This document shows, piece by piece, positions 44,757 through 54,601 of a stretch of 57,265 bases of DNA. Source of the DNA: an uncultured Clostridia bacterium (GTDB lineage Bacteria; Bacillota; Clostridia; TANB77; CAG-508); assembly GCA_944387555.1 (NCBI GenBank), contig CALXFH010000009.1:1-57265 (forward strand). Reading direction: 5' to 3'. The position numbers and the translations under genes are program-made. The notes under the pieces were generated by a model. The model saw nothing but the letters and a program-made list of their open reading frames with translations, did not search any database and was not told where the DNA came from. Position 1 is the first letter of the stretch; each line of letters begins with the position of its first letter.

Positions 44757-46637
44757 TTACTTCAGGATAATCATCCCTCCATACGGCTCCAAATAGTTCT
44801 GGTCCGCGTTTGCGTTCAAAGTGAACGTCTTTGCTTTTTGCTTGAAGTCTTGAGGGACATCGAAATACCGTCTCTGTTCTCCTCTATTTACTGCAACAAA
44901 CACAGAATTTGTTTCGTTTCTTCTTTCGAAGATAACTACATCCTGGTCTGCTTGCAGCACTTCGAAGCTACTTCCTGCACCTTGATACTGTTTTCTGAAC
45001 TTACCAATTTCTTGGTAGTATTTAAGTAACTCTTTATCCCAGTGCTCTTCATTCCAGTCAAAGCACTTTCTGTTAAATGGATCTTTAAATCCACACATAC
45101 CTACTTCTGTCCCATAGAATGTACATGGGATACCAGGCAGGAAGTACTGCAACATGACAGCAACTCTAAGTCTTTTTGTTGCTATGTCATATTCACTACT
45201 TGTTAGTTTGTCGTTATCAAACTCAAATTGTCTGAATTCATCAGTTAAGAACTCTCCTCTGCCATTTCTTATGACATGCCATCTGGAACCTGTTTCATCA
45301 ATTTCCCAGATTCTATCTCGGTCCTCTCTTATAAACCGTTTAGAGAGAATTGTAATTGCTCTCATCATATCATGCGTATCAAGAGAGTTGAACATAGTAT
45401 CAATGGTGTTTTGAGGATAGCTCTCTAACACCTCATAAATCTTGGAAGCAAAAGTATCACCTTTTCCACATGCTACAAACCTAAGTATTGCAGCTGTAAA
45501 AAGATAGTTAGTTGGGCAATCCAAACCTTTACCCAATACCTCAATTGGGACTTTATGCCAGTATTCACCCAAAATCAAGTGCTTTCCAAACTGGTTTGCA
45601 CGATTTCGAATCCCTTCCAGCACAAATGGTTGAAGTTCACTTGCAAGATCCAGTCTAAATCCATCAACATATGGTGCAAATTTAGCAACTACACCGTTTT
45701 CACCATAGACATAGTCTTGATAGCCCTTGCTGTTAGGATTAAAAATTGGCATATCGGGAAATCCATACCATGAACGGTAACCACCGTTTTCAAAATAAAA
45801 CCAATCCCGATATTTAGAGTTAGGATTTCTCCACGCTTCTTTGAAGATTGGATTATCACTACTACAGTGATTGAAAGCAATATCTAGGATAATATGCATT
45901 CCCATTTCGTTTGCTTTCTTATGTAATTTATCCAAATCCTCAAATGTACCTGCATCTGGATCAATCTCCATGTGATTAGTAGATGCATACCTTTCATACC
46001 TATACAAACTTTCGTTAATAGGCGAAATATAAACAATATCAACTGATAGGCTCTTAAGATAGTCTAAATGCTCACAAATTCCTTCTATGTTTCCACAGAA
46101 GAAGTCATTATTGTGGAAATGTCCACTACTATCTCTATGCCAATTAGGGAACTCTCCCCAAGCACGATAATTTCGTCCTTGTCTCTTTCCTTGTTTATTT
46201 CCTCCGTTACAAAACCTGTCTACGAAAATCTGGTATGCAATTGCATCTTTTGACCACTCTGGAACTTCAAATCCTTGCCCAATTACTAGCTCCCTCCAAT
46301 AAGGAGCTTCGTCCCATGCATACATGAGTTCAGGCTCATTAGTCTTCCGACTAATCTTGATAGCCTTAGTTTCGCCGTTAATCTCCAAAGAAAAAAAGAA
46401 GAAATAATTACCAAGCCTATCGAACTGCACATCTGCATAGTACTTGCCAATTCCATCATTTTCTTCTTTCCTTATCATTTGTTTAACAATGGACGGACCT
46501 TCACCATACTGGTTGAACAAAACCTGTACATTTTGAATCCACCCAAATGTATTTGAGATTTCCAGCATTACCCGAAACGTTTTTCCTACTTCCACCTCCT
46601 GTTTTGGAGATGTCATTACCCGAATAATTTCACTCAT
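44757..46637 (-). CDS. GH13 alpha-amylase/neopullulanase-like protein, atypical composition
   Basis: 626 aa, no signal peptide. An N-terminal beta domain (about 1-120) precedes the (beta/alpha)8 GH13 barrel: DIVYISPI, DIAFNHCS (region I), GFRLDLASEL (region II, nucleophile Asp), LGEYWH (region III, acid Glu) and SLDTHD (region IV). The product most resembles neopullulanase/cyclomaltodextrinase. Codon use is far from native genes: six sense CGG codons (44868, 45336, 45807, 46347, 46572, 46620), including TTT CGG G identical to the transposase shift site, where a shift would hit TAA at once. Own promoter, leader and terminator; probably transferred. Confidence 0.88.
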   Translation of the reverse strand: MSEIIRVMTSPKQEVEVGKTFRVMLEISNTFGWIQNVQVLFNQYGEGPSIVKQMIRKEENDGIGKYYADVQFDRLGNYFFFFSLEINGETKAIKISRKTNEPELMYAWDEAPYWRELVIGQGFEVPEWSKDAIAYQIFVDRFCNGGNKQGKRQGRNYRAWGEFPNWHRDSSGHFHNNDFFCGNIEGICEHLDYLKSLSVDIVYISPINESLYRYERYASTNHMEIDPDAGTFEDLDKLHKKANEMGMHIILDIAFNHCSSDNPIFKEAWRNPNSKYRDWFYFENGGYRSWYGFPDMPIFNPNSKGYQDYVYGENGVVAKFAPYVDGFRLDLASELQPFVLEGIRNRANQFGKHLILGEYWHKVPIEVLGKGLDCPTNYLFTAAILRFVACGKGDTFASKIYEVLESYPQNTIDTMFNSLDTHDMMRAITILSKRFIREDRDRIWEIDETGSRWHVIRNGRGEFLTDEFRQFEFDNDKLTSSEYDIATKRLRVAVMLQYFLPGIPCTFYGTEVGMCGFKDPFNRKCFDWNEEHWDKELLKYYQEIGKFRKQYQGAGSSFEVLQADQDVVIFERRNETNSVFVAVNRGEQRRYFDVPQDFKQKAKTFTLNANADQNYLEPYGGMIILK

Positions 46638-46740
46638 TTTGTTTCCTCCTATGCTGTTTGACCTTAACTATTTATACCTTATACAAGGTTGTAACTTAAC
46701 TCTACTACAATTAATATACATTGTCAATGGAAATAGAAGA

Positions 46741-46775
46741 AAAAATAGAAGAATAAATAAAATCCTTCTATTTTT
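46741..46775 (-). terminator. Terminator after gtrA-like gene
   Basis: AAAAATAGAAG (46741-46751) pairs with CTTCTATTTTT (46765-46775), at the end of the glycan cluster transcript. Confidence 0.75.
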
Positions 46776-46796
46776 AGTTTTTCTTTATATTCTTAA

Positions 46797-47285
46797 TTAT
46801 TTGCCTGTACTTGTTTTCTCTTTTTTCTTTCTAAATACTATAAATTTACTAAATACATAGTTCATTATAACAACCATTACTTGTGTTACTACTTTTGAAA
46901 CAATATCATTTATATGTAATACTTTTACCATTAATGCAAATGTTCCAACATCACATAAAATTCCAGACACTACTCTCGCTAAGAAAAATGATATAGCTTC
47001 TTTTATTAGCTCTTTCTTGTTCGTTGTTTTACTATCAAATACAAATAGTTTATTTGTTATATATGCAAATAGTACTGAGCAAAACCATGACAAGCCACTA
47101 CTTATTACTTCATCTATATGACAAAGTCTTGCAAATATAAAATATGATACAAAATTAACAACCATAGCTAACACGCCAAAAACTAAGTAATTTATTACTT
47201 CTTTAAATTCTATATATAAATCTTTAATATCTTTCCACTTTAAGTGTTTCCAATCTACTTCTTTTAATTTACTTAATTTATCCAT
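46797..47285 (-). CDS. GtrA-family membrane protein
   Basis: 162 aa, four TM helices (YLVFGVLAMVVNFVSYFIFA, SGLSWFCSVLFAYITNKLFVF, FFLARVVSGILCDVGTFALMV, IVSKVVTQVMVVIMNYVFSKFIVF). The final NYVFSKFIVFRKK is the GtrA signature. GtrA proteins are thought to flip undecaprenyl-linked sugars. It sits three bases after a polyprenyl-sugar-type glycosyltransferase gene, the usual partner. Confidence 0.85.
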   Translation of the reverse strand: MDKLSKLKEVDWKHLKWKDIKDLYIEFKEVINYLVFGVLAMVVNFVSYFIFARLCHIDEVISSGLSWFCSVLFAYITNKLFVFDSKTTNKKELIKEAISFFLARVVSGILCDVGTFALMVKVLHINDIVSKVVTQVMVVIMNYVFSKFIVFRKKKEKTSTGK

Positions 47286-47288
47286 TTT

Positions 47289-48233
47289 CTACTCTTTTCC
47301 TTTTAAATCATTAAATCTGTCTTTATACCTATTTAATTTTATCTCAAAATCTTGTTTACTTCTTTTTATTACTGTTTGTAATATTAATCCTCCAAAGAAT
47401 GATTGTATTGAACATATAAAGAAAAATACACTTGCTACAAATGATGGCATCTTAGGTACTAATCCTGTTTGCACATAATCTATTAATACTGGTATTAAAA
47501 ATCCTAATCCAATTAATGCAAGGATTACTGCTACCCATGTAAAAAATGAAAATGGTCTATAATCTTTATATAATGTTGCTATTGTTTTTATTACTTTCAT
47601 TCCATCTGAATATGTATTTAATTTTGACTCGCTTCCATCTGGTCTATCTCTATATTCTATTATTATATTTTCTATTCCCATATTTTTATCTAATGCATGT
47701 ATTGTCATTTCTGTTTCTATTTCAAATCCTTTTGATAATACTGGAAATGTTTTCACAAACTGATAACTAAATGCTCTATATCCTGTCATTACATCTCTTA
47801 TATCACTTTTATATATCATGTTTATTAATTTTCTAACTAACATATTTCCTGTATTATGAAATGGTCTTTTATTTTCTGTAAAATATGTTGATGACAATCT
47901 ATCTCCTACTACCATATCTGCATTTCTTTCTAGTACTGCTTTGCACATTTCTCTTGCATTTTCTGCTGGATATGTATCATCTCCATCTGTCATGATATAG
48001 CATTCTGCATCTATATCACGGAACATACTTCTAATTACATTTCCTTTTCCTTGTTTTCTTTCATATCTAACTACTGCGCCAGCCTCTCTTGCTATTTCAT
48101 CTGTTCCATCTTTTGAGTTATTATCATATACATATATTGTAGCCTCTGGAAGTTCTCTTTTAAAATCTTCTACTACCTTTTTTATTGTTTTACTTTCATT
48201 ATAACATGGTATTAATACTGCTATTTTATCCAT
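47289..48233 (-). CDS. GT2 glycosyltransferase, GtrB/dolichol-P-mannose-synthase type
   Basis: 314 aa. An N-terminal GT-A domain (IPCYNESKTIKKVVEDF, YDNNSKDGTDEIA, MTDGDDTYPAENA with the DxD-like DGDDT) and two C-terminal TM helices (FFTWVAVILALIGLGFLIPV, FVASVFFFICSIQSFFGGLI). It likely loads a sugar onto undecaprenyl phosphate, with the adjacent GtrA moving it across the membrane. Confidence 0.87.
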   Translation of the reverse strand: MDKIAVLIPCYNESKTIKKVVEDFKRELPEATIYVYDNNSKDGTDEIAREAGAVVRYERKQGKGNVIRSMFRDIDAECYIMTDGDDTYPAENAREMCKAVLERNADMVVGDRLSSTYFTENKRPFHNTGNMLVRKLINMIYKSDIRDVMTGYRAFSYQFVKTFPVLSKGFEIETEMTIHALDKNMGIENIIIEYRDRPDGSESKLNTYSDGMKVIKTIATLYKDYRPFSFFTWVAVILALIGLGFLIPVLIDYVQTGLVPKMPSFVASVFFFICSIQSFFGGLILQTVIKRSKQDFEIKLNRYKDRFNDLKGKE

Positions 48234-48251
48234 AACTCTCCCCTACTTTTC

Positions 48252-49202
48252 TTATTTTTCATCATTCATTTCTTTTTTTCCGTTATATTCATTTACTAAA
48301 TATAGTGGTCTATTCTTAGTTTCATTAAATATCCTACCTAAATATTCTCCTATTATACCAAATAACAATATTTGTATTCCAGAGAAGAATAATATAAGTA
48401 ATATTATTGCTTGATATGCTTGTATTGCTTCATGAACTACAAAACATTTTACTATAACATAAACAAAATATACAAATAAAACTATAAATGTTGGAATTGA
48501 TATATATGTAGAAATTCTTAATGGTGATGTTGTAAATGATGTTATTCCATCTATTGCTAAATCTATCAATTTTTTATAGTTCCATTTAGTTGTTCCAGCT
48601 ATTCTTGGGTCTCTATCATATAAAACTTCTTTTTTCTTATACCCTATCCAACTAAACATTGATTTTGTATTCCTTTGTGATTCTCTAAGTTTTTTTAAAG
48701 CATTTACACATCTTCTATCAAGTAATCTAAAATCTCCTGTATCTTCTTGTATTTCTACTTTTGTTAAATGTTGTAATACCCTATAATACATTTTTGATGT
48801 GAATTTTTTAAGCCAAGTTTCTCCTTTTCTTGAACGTCTTTTAGCATATACATCGTCATATCCTTCTTCCCAGTATTTTACCAATTCTGGGATTAATTCT
48901 GGAGGATCTTGAAGGTCTGCATCCATAAATACTACACAATCTCCTGTTGCATAATCTAGACCTGCTATCATTGCTATTTCTTTTCCAAAGTTTCTTGAAA
49001 AATCCACATAGCAAACTCTCTCATCTTTATTTCTTAAATCTTTTATTATTTCTATTGTTTTATCTTTACTTCCGTCATTTACAAAAAGTATTTCAAACTC
49101 ATAATTATTCATTTTTTCCATTAATTCTTTTAATCTATCATATAATAATGGCAATGATTCTTCTTCATTGTATGCAGGTATTATTATAGTTATTTTTTTC
49201 AT
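48252..49202 (-). CDS. GT2 glycosyltransferase with two TM helices, GtrB-like
   Basis: 316 aa, same architecture as its neighbour but a different subgroup: IIPAYNEEESLPLLYDRL, FVNDGSKDKT, VFMDADLQDPPE, WIGYKKKEVLYDRDPRIAG, then two TM helices. It resembles the GtrB/CsbB/YfdH bactoprenol glucosyltransferases. It starts the three-gene unit below the rfb genes. Confidence 0.87.
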   Translation of the reverse strand: MKKITIIIPAYNEEESLPLLYDRLKELMEKMNNYEFEILFVNDGSKDKTIEIIKDLRNKDERVCYVDFSRNFGKEIAMIAGLDYATGDCVVFMDADLQDPPELIPELVKYWEEGYDDVYAKRRSRKGETWLKKFTSKMYYRVLQHLTKVEIQEDTGDFRLLDRRCVNALKKLRESQRNTKSMFSWIGYKKKEVLYDRDPRIAGTTKWNYKKLIDLAIDGITSFTTSPLRISTYISIPTFIVLFVYFVYVIVKCFVVHEAIQAYQAIILLILFFSGIQILLFGIIGEYLGRIFNETKNRPLYLVNEYNGKKEMNDEK

Positions 49203-49242
49203 TTTCTAGTTCCTCCATTCTGCACTGCATCTTTATTCCTTT

Positions 49243-49273
49243 AAAACCTATGCACAAAATATGCATAGGTTTT
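49243..49273 (-). terminator. Terminator after rfbB
   Basis: AAAACCTATGCA and its complement form a 12-bp stem, separating the rfb genes from the GtrB pair. Confidence 0.8.
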
Positions 49274-49277
49274 TCTA

Positions 49278-50246
49278 TTATTTTAACCATTCTGGATTTG
49301 CTATATACCAGTCAATTGTTTTAACAATTCCATCTTCAAATTTTGTTTTTGGATACCAACCAAGTTCATTTTTTATTTTAGTTGGATCTATTGCATATCT
49401 ATAGTCATGTCCTTTTCTATCTTCCACATATTCGATTAAATCTTCTGATTTTCCAAGTCTTTCTAATATTAATTTTACAATATCTATATTTCTTTTTTCA
49501 TTATGTCCTCCGATATTATATCTTTCACCTGCTACTCCTTTATGGAAAACTAAATCTATTGCTTCACAATGGTCTTCTACATATAACCAGTCTCTTATAT
49601 TTTTTCCTGTTCCATATACAGGTAATTTTTCATCATTTAAAGCTAATTTTATCATATGTGGTATTAATTTTTCATTATGTTGATATGGTCCATAGTTATT
49701 TGAACAGTTTGTTACATTTACATTCATTTTATATGTTGTATGGTATGCAAATGCAATTAAGTCTGAACTTGCTTTTGATGCTGAATATGGACTACTTGGT
49801 TTAATTTCTGATTTTTCTGTAAAATATCCTTCTTCTCCTAATGCACCATAAACTTCATCTGTTGATATATGTACAAATTTATTTTCAGAACCTTCTCCCC
49901 ATTTTTGTTTAGCTGTTTCTAATAATGTATGTGTTCCAAGTACATTTGTTTTTGTAAACACAAATGGTGTTTTAATACTATTATCAACATGTGACTCTGC
50001 TGCAAAATGGATTACTCCATTTATATCATATTCATCAAATACTTCTTTCATTTTTTCAAAATCACATATATCTGCTTGTACAAATGTTATTTTATCCATT
50101 ACATTTCTTAAATTATCCATATTTCCTGCATATGTTAATTTGTCTACAACAACTACGTTATAATCTGGATGTTTGTTTACAAAATATTCTGCAAAGTTTG
50201 CTCCTATAAAACCTGCTGCTCCTGTTACTAATACATTTTTACTCAT
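49278..50246 (-). CDS. rfbB: dTDP-glucose 4,6-dehydratase
   Basis: 322 aa SDR enzyme. NAD-binding GAAGFIGANFAEYF, HFAAESHVDNSI, STDEVYGALG and the catalytic YSASKASSD. Second step of dTDP-L-rhamnose synthesis (dTDP-glucose to the 4-keto-6-deoxy form). Adjacent to rfbC, rfbA and rfbD, all on one strand. Confidence 0.95.
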   Translation of the reverse strand: MSKNVLVTGAAGFIGANFAEYFVNKHPDYNVVVVDKLTYAGNMDNLRNVMDKITFVQADICDFEKMKEVFDEYDINGVIHFAAESHVDNSIKTPFVFTKTNVLGTHTLLETAKQKWGEGSENKFVHISTDEVYGALGEEGYFTEKSEIKPSSPYSASKASSDLIAFAYHTTYKMNVNVTNCSNNYGPYQHNEKLIPHMIKLALNDEKLPVYGTGKNIRDWLYVEDHCEAIDLVFHKGVAGERYNIGGHNEKRNIDIVKLILERLGKSEDLIEYVEDRKGHDYRYAIDPTKIKNELGWYPKTKFEDGIVKTIDWYIANPEWLK

Positions 50247-50265
50247 TTTTTTTTCTCCTTTATAA

Positions 50266-50844
50266 TTATAAATTTTTAAATAAATCTGTTTTTCTTAATT
50301 CTTCCAAAGAAGGCCATTTTGCATCTTTTTCAGAAGTTAGTAAATCTTCTACTTTTAAATCTCCTAAAGGCCAATCAATTGCTACATCTTTATCATTCCA
50401 AGCAAGACCACCTTCTGCTGAAGGATTGTATACATCATCACATTTATATGTAAATTCTGCTTCGTCTGATAATACTAAAAATCCATGTGCAAATCCTCTT
50501 GGTATCATAAACATTTTTTTATTTTCTTCTGAAAGTATAACACCTTCCCATTTTCCATATGTTTTACTTCCTGGTCTTAAGTCTACTGCAACATCGAAAA
50601 CTTCTCCTTTAACTACTCTTACTAGTTTTGCTTGTGAGTTTACTTTTTGGAAGTGTAATCCTCTTAATACTCCTTTTTTTGATTTTGATTGATTATCTTG
50701 TACAAAGTCATAATGTAATCCTAATTCTTCAAAATCTTCTTTACTATATGTCTCCATAAAGTAACCTCTGTTATCGCCAAATACTGTTGGTTCTATAACA
50801 CAAACTCCTTCAATACTTGTATCAATTTTTTTAAACTTTCCCAT
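50266..50844 (-). CDS. rfbC: dTDP-4-dehydrorhamnose 3,5-epimerase
   Basis: 192 aa cupin. GYFMETYSKEDFEELGL, KGVLRGLHFQ (catalytic His), VFDVAVDLRPGSKTYGKW and IPRGFAHGFLVLSDEAEFTYKC. Third step of the rhamnose pathway. Ribosome site AAGGAG; 19 bases from rfbB. Confidence 0.95.
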   Translation of the reverse strand: MGKFKKIDTSIEGVCVIEPTVFGDNRGYFMETYSKEDFEELGLHYDFVQDNQSKSKKGVLRGLHFQKVNSQAKLVRVVKGEVFDVAVDLRPGSKTYGKWEGVILSEENKKMFMIPRGFAHGFLVLSDEAEFTYKCDDVYNPSAEGGLAWNDKDVAIDWPLGDLKVEDLLTSEKDAKWPSLEELRKTDLFKNL

Positions 50845-50888
50845 TTTCTTTTTTCTCCTTCTAATAAATCTAAATTCTTAAAATAACT

Positions 50889-51779
50889 TTATTCTTCTCC
50901 AAATTTATTTTCTGCTAAATCTTTTAAATATACTCCATAATCTGTTTTCATATATTTTTTAGATAATTCTAATAACTCTTCACTTGTTATCCATTTATTT
51001 TTATATGCAATTTCTTCAGGGCAACACACTTGCATTCCTTGTCTTTTTTCTATTGTTTGAACAAAACTTGCTGTTTCAATTAATGCATCATGTGTTCCTG
51101 TATCAAACCAAGTCATTCCTCTTCCTAATTTTTCAACTGTTAATTTTCCCATTTTCATATATTCTTCATTTATAGATGTTATTTCTAATTCTCCTCTTGC
51201 TGATGGTTTAATTGTTTTTGCAATTTCAACAACATCATTTGTATAGAAGTATAATCCAGGTACTGCATAGTTAGATTTTGGTACTTCTGGTTTTTCTACT
51301 ATTGATACTGCTTTTCCTTCACTATCTATTTCTACAACACCATATCTTCTTGGGTCTTTTACGTAATATCCAAATATTGTAGATTCATTTTCTCTTTCAT
51401 TTGCTCTTCTTAATATTTCTGGTAAATGAGATCCATAGAACATGTTGTCTCCTAAAATCATAACAACATTATCATCTCCTATAAAGTCTTCACCTATAAT
51501 AAATGCTTCTGCTAGTCCATTTGGTTTTTCTTGAACTTTATATTCAAAACTCATTCCCCATTGTGATCCATCACCTAATAATTCTTTAAATGTCACAACA
51601 TCTCTTGGTGTTGAAATAATTAATACTTCTCTTACTCCTGCTTCCATTAATACTGATATTGGATAATATATCATTGGTTTATCATACACTGGCATGATTT
51701 GTTTTGATATTGCTATTGTTAGTGGATATAATCTTGTTCCACTTCCTCCTGCTAAAACTATTCCTTTTCTGTTTTTCAT
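50889..51779 (-). CDS. rfbA: Glucose-1-phosphate thymidylyltransferase
   Basis: 296 aa. KGIVLAGGSGTRLYPLT (nucleotide binding), KPMIYYPISVLMEAG, ILGDNMFYG, GLYFYTND, ARGELEITSIN. It makes dTDP-glucose from dTTP and glucose-1-phosphate, the first step of dTDP-rhamnose synthesis. Confidence 0.95.
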   Translation of the reverse strand: MKNRKGIVLAGGSGTRLYPLTIAISKQIMPVYDKPMIYYPISVLMEAGVREVLIISTPRDVVTFKELLGDGSQWGMSFEYKVQEKPNGLAEAFIIGEDFIGDDNVVMILGDNMFYGSHLPEILRRANERENESTIFGYYVKDPRRYGVVEIDSEGKAVSIVEKPEVPKSNYAVPGLYFYTNDVVEIAKTIKPSARGELEITSINEEYMKMGKLTVEKLGRGMTWFDTGTHDALIETASFVQTIEKRQGMQVCCPEEIAYKNKWITSEELLELSKKYMKTDYGVYLKDLAENKFGEE

Positions 51780-51824
51780 TTTTAATCAATCCTTTCTTTT
51801 CAACTTCTTTCTTTTTACTTTTTA

Positions 51825-52685
51825 TTACATTTTTCCTTCTGCTTTTAAATATCTTTTTAAAGCTTCTTCCCATTCTGGAACTTCTATTCCAGCATTTTTT
51901 AATTTATCTTTTGACATTTGTGAATTCTTTGGTCTTTTAGCTTGAGTAATTTTCATCATATCAATATATTCTTCTGTTGTAACTGGATTTACTTTGCAAA
52001 TAATTCCTGCATATTCAAATATTGCTTTTGTAAAGTCATACCAAGTTGTATATCCTTCATTTGTTGCATTATAAACTCCATATGGTATTTTCTTTTCTAT
52101 TGCTTCTCCTATAAAGTTTGCTAAATCCTCTGCATAAGTAGGACTTCCATGTTGGTCTGAAACTACGTTTAATTCATCTTTTGTTTCTCCTAATTTAAGC
52201 ATTGTTCTAACAAAGTTATTTCCATCTCCATATAACCATGCTGTTCTAAAGATATAGTATTTATCCGTATTTTCTTCAATTGCTTCTTCTCCATGTAATT
52301 TTGTTATTCCATATGCTGTAACTGGGTTTTTAGGATCATCTTCTTTATAATCTTTTTCTACATCTAAGTCTCCACCAAATACATAGTCTGTACTTACATG
52401 TACTAAAACACATTCATTTTTTTTTGCTGCTTTTGCTAGATTTCTTGGTCCATCAGCATTTATTTTTTCTACAATCTCTCCTGCTGTCTCTGCTTTATCT
52501 ACTGCTGTATATGCCGCACAGTTAATTATATATTCTGGTTTTATTTCACTTACTTTCTTTAACACTGCTTCTTCATCTGTAATATCTAAATCTGCTACAT
52601 CTGTACAAATTAATTCGTTTCCTTCTAATCTTTTTCTAACAGATTTTGCAAGCATTCCATTTGCCCCTGTTATTAATATTTTCAT
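51825..52685 (-). CDS. rfbD: dTDP-4-dehydrorhamnose reductase
   Basis: 286 aa SDR. MKILITGANGMLAKSVRKRL, YIINCAAYTAVDKAE, HVSTDYVFGGD, YGITKLHGEEA (catalytic Tyr/Lys), FRTAWLYG. It performs the last step, NAD(P)H reduction to dTDP-L-rhamnose. First gene of the rfbDACB unit; a terminator lies upstream at 52783-52811. Confidence 0.95.
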   Translation of the reverse strand: MKILITGANGMLAKSVRKRLEGNELICTDVADLDITDEEAVLKKVSEIKPEYIINCAAYTAVDKAETAGEIVEKINADGPRNLAKAAKKNECVLVHVSTDYVFGGDLDVEKDYKEDDPKNPVTAYGITKLHGEEAIEENTDKYYIFRTAWLYGDGNNFVRTMLKLGETKDELNVVSDQHGSPTYAEDLANFIGEAIEKKIPYGVYNATNEGYTTWYDFTKAIFEYAGIICKVNPVTTEEYIDMMKITQAKRPKNSQMSKDKLKNAGIEVPEWEEALKRYLKAEGKM

Positions 52686-52782
52686 AAAAAATTACCTCCT
52701 AAATTTTATGTTTTACAAGATTTTAGTTTTTATTTTTTATTTTTTATACCAAAATCCGCTTATATAATATCATTTAATTAAA

Positions 52783-52811
52783 AAAAGTACAAGGGTTTCT
52801 TGTACTTTTTA
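52783..52811 (-). terminator. Terminator after the 433-aa membrane protein gene
   Basis: AAAAAGTACAA pairs with TTGTACTTTTT (11 bp) in the gap before rfbD. Confidence 0.75.
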
Positions 52812-52877
52812 ACTTTCAGTTACTTTTCTATTGCTAATTCTTAGTTATAGCATTTATACAAAATTCTACTTTTACTA

Positions 52878-54179
52878 TTATTTTTCTTTCTCTATTCTTT
52901 TAATTTTATTTATGTAAGTTCCTATTCTATTATTATCTATAACCTCAAATAACAAGCAAAGTATTGCAAATAATGTTACTGCTTGTATTTTATTAGTAAA
53001 CCAAGCATGTATAGAAGAATGACCCGAAAATACTAAATACCAAACATACGGAACTATTGCTATGCAAATCAATGGCAGTATTAACTTACATTCTCTTAAT
53101 TTTTTTCTATATAGTATAAATGATATTATCCAAATTATAAATATCCCTATTAAAATATACTTTGCAGTTGGTATAAAGAAATAATTAAAATTATTCTTTA
53201 ATGTATCTAGTCTATTTACTGGATGCGTTTCATTTCCATTTACTCTAAATAATAATTCATTAAGAGCTAAACTTATAGCATCTTTATTTAAAACAATTGA
53301 AGCTATTATCCATTTAGTAAAGAATAATAGTGCATATCCTAATGCCCATAAAATACCTAATTTTATTATGAATACCATCTGTTGTGATACCTTTTTTCCT
53401 TTTCTATTTTCTAATATAACAGCTAATACTAGTGGAAATCCTAAACTTATTAATGGATATGTAAGCAAATCAAAAAATGTTGCAAATGCTCCTATTATAA
53501 AAAATAACATACCTAAAAATTTCTCTTTTTTCATTTTATATAACATTAAGACACTTATCATTCCTAGTAATGTAACAATAAATATACTACTATATTGTAA
53601 TGATATAGGTATTAACACAATATACATAAGACTAATTGTTATTGCAAAACTAATAGCATGTTTTGTTCCCAATTGTTTTCCTATCATTGAAAAAGTTATA
53701 CCTAATAATATAAATACTAATATCATAAATATATATCTTATTTCTGTATAGTTAAAAAATAGTAATAAAGGTCTTATTATTACTTGTATTCCATGCCAGT
53801 ATCTGGAATATTCATGATTATTAGTTGGCATATTTATGCTTTCAGTTAAAGAACTTACTCCATTTGTTGATTCATCTTCATAAAAAGAATTTTCAAATGC
53901 TTTCTGTACTACTGATTGATCTTCATACATACCTTTTGCTTGAGCTATATTTAATATTAATGCATCTGTATGAATATCTAGCATGGCACCAGCTTGATCA
54001 AAAAATGGGCAATAAGTACCTGTTCCTTCTTCTTGTATTTGTGCCAATGATTCTGCGACATGCCCTCTAATATTATAGTTAGGCAACATATATGCCCCTA
54101 TCATAAAAATTGAAAATAAAATTGTTATTCCAAAATATAATAATAAATAAGCTAATAGTTTTTTAACAGATTTTTTCAT
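52878..54179 (-). CDS. Polytopic membrane protein, possible GT-C-like glycosyltransferase
   Basis: 433 aa with about ten hydrophobic segments. After the first TM (LLAYLLLYFGITILFSIFMIGA) comes a large extracellular loop with YCPFFDQAGAMLDIHTDALILNIA, then a second acidic stretch. This topology (loop with acidic residues after TM1) resembles GT-C lipid-sugar-dependent transferases, but no specific family is recognised. It lies between an EamA-like gene and rfbD in the glycan cluster. Confidence 0.6.
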   Translation of the reverse strand: MKKSVKKLLAYLLLYFGITILFSIFMIGAYMLPNYNIRGHVAESLAQIQEEGTGTYCPFFDQAGAMLDIHTDALILNIAQAKGMYEDQSVVQKAFENSFYEDESTNGVSSLTESINMPTNNHEYSRYWHGIQVIIRPLLLFFNYTEIRYIFMILVFILLGITFSMIGKQLGTKHAISFAITISLMYIVLIPISLQYSSIFIVTLLGMISVLMLYKMKKEKFLGMLFFIIGAFATFFDLLTYPLISLGFPLVLAVILENRKGKKVSQQMVFIIKLGILWALGYALLFFTKWIIASIVLNKDAISLALNELLFRVNGNETHPVNRLDTLKNNFNYFFIPTAKYILIGIFIIWIISFILYRKKLRECKLILPLICIAIVPYVWYLVFSGHSSIHAWFTNKIQAVTLFAILCLLFEVIDNNRIGTYINKIKRIEKEK

Positions 54180-54200
54180 TTTTTCCCCTTTCTTTAATTT

Positions 54201-54590
54201 TTATACTTTCTTCCAATTCATTAAAATTACCCCTATTATTATTATTGTTGCTCCAATAATACCTTGTGTGGTAAAATTTTCTTTAAATATTATCTTAGAT
54301 GCAATTAGTGTTAAAACTTGTACTATTCCTGTACATATAGGAGTTATATAACTTAAATCAAACATTACTACTATTCTTGTATATAGTAAAAAACTTCCTA
54401 TATAACAAATAAAACCAACCAAACTAATTGGACTTATTCCAAAATTTATATCGCCATTTGCCATAGATATACTACCTGTATTTCCACCTAATTTCATCAA
54501 AACTAATCCTGATATCGAAAGTGCTATATAAACAACTACTAAAATATATTGCATTGTTAATCTTCTCCTTTTTTTTATTACTTCTTCCAT
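54201..54590 (-). CDS. Small EamA/DMT-type transporter
   Basis: 129 aa, four TM helices: AlSISGLVLMKLGG, SLVGFICYIGSFLLYTRIVV, ITPICTGIVQVLTLIASKIIF, GIIGATIIIIGVILMNWKK. It resembles half-size drug/metabolite transporters (ArnE/ArnF or EmrE type). I use the ATG at 54590 (AAAGGAG five bases ahead); it overlaps nothing but is 12 bases past the upstream stop. It may move lipid-linked sugars. Confidence 0.7.
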   Translation of the reverse strand: MEEVIKKRRRLTMQYILVVVYIALSISGLVLMKLGGNTGSISMANGDINFGISPISLVGFICYIGSFLLYTRIVVMFDLSYITPICTGIVQVLTLIASKIIFKENFTTQGIIGATIIIIGVILMNWKKV

Positions 54591-54601
54591 TTTTTCTCCT
54601 T

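Noticed and set aside
45689..45880. ORF inside the amylase gene
   Set aside because: It is a shadow frame of a GH13 gene with all catalytic motifs in the main frame.
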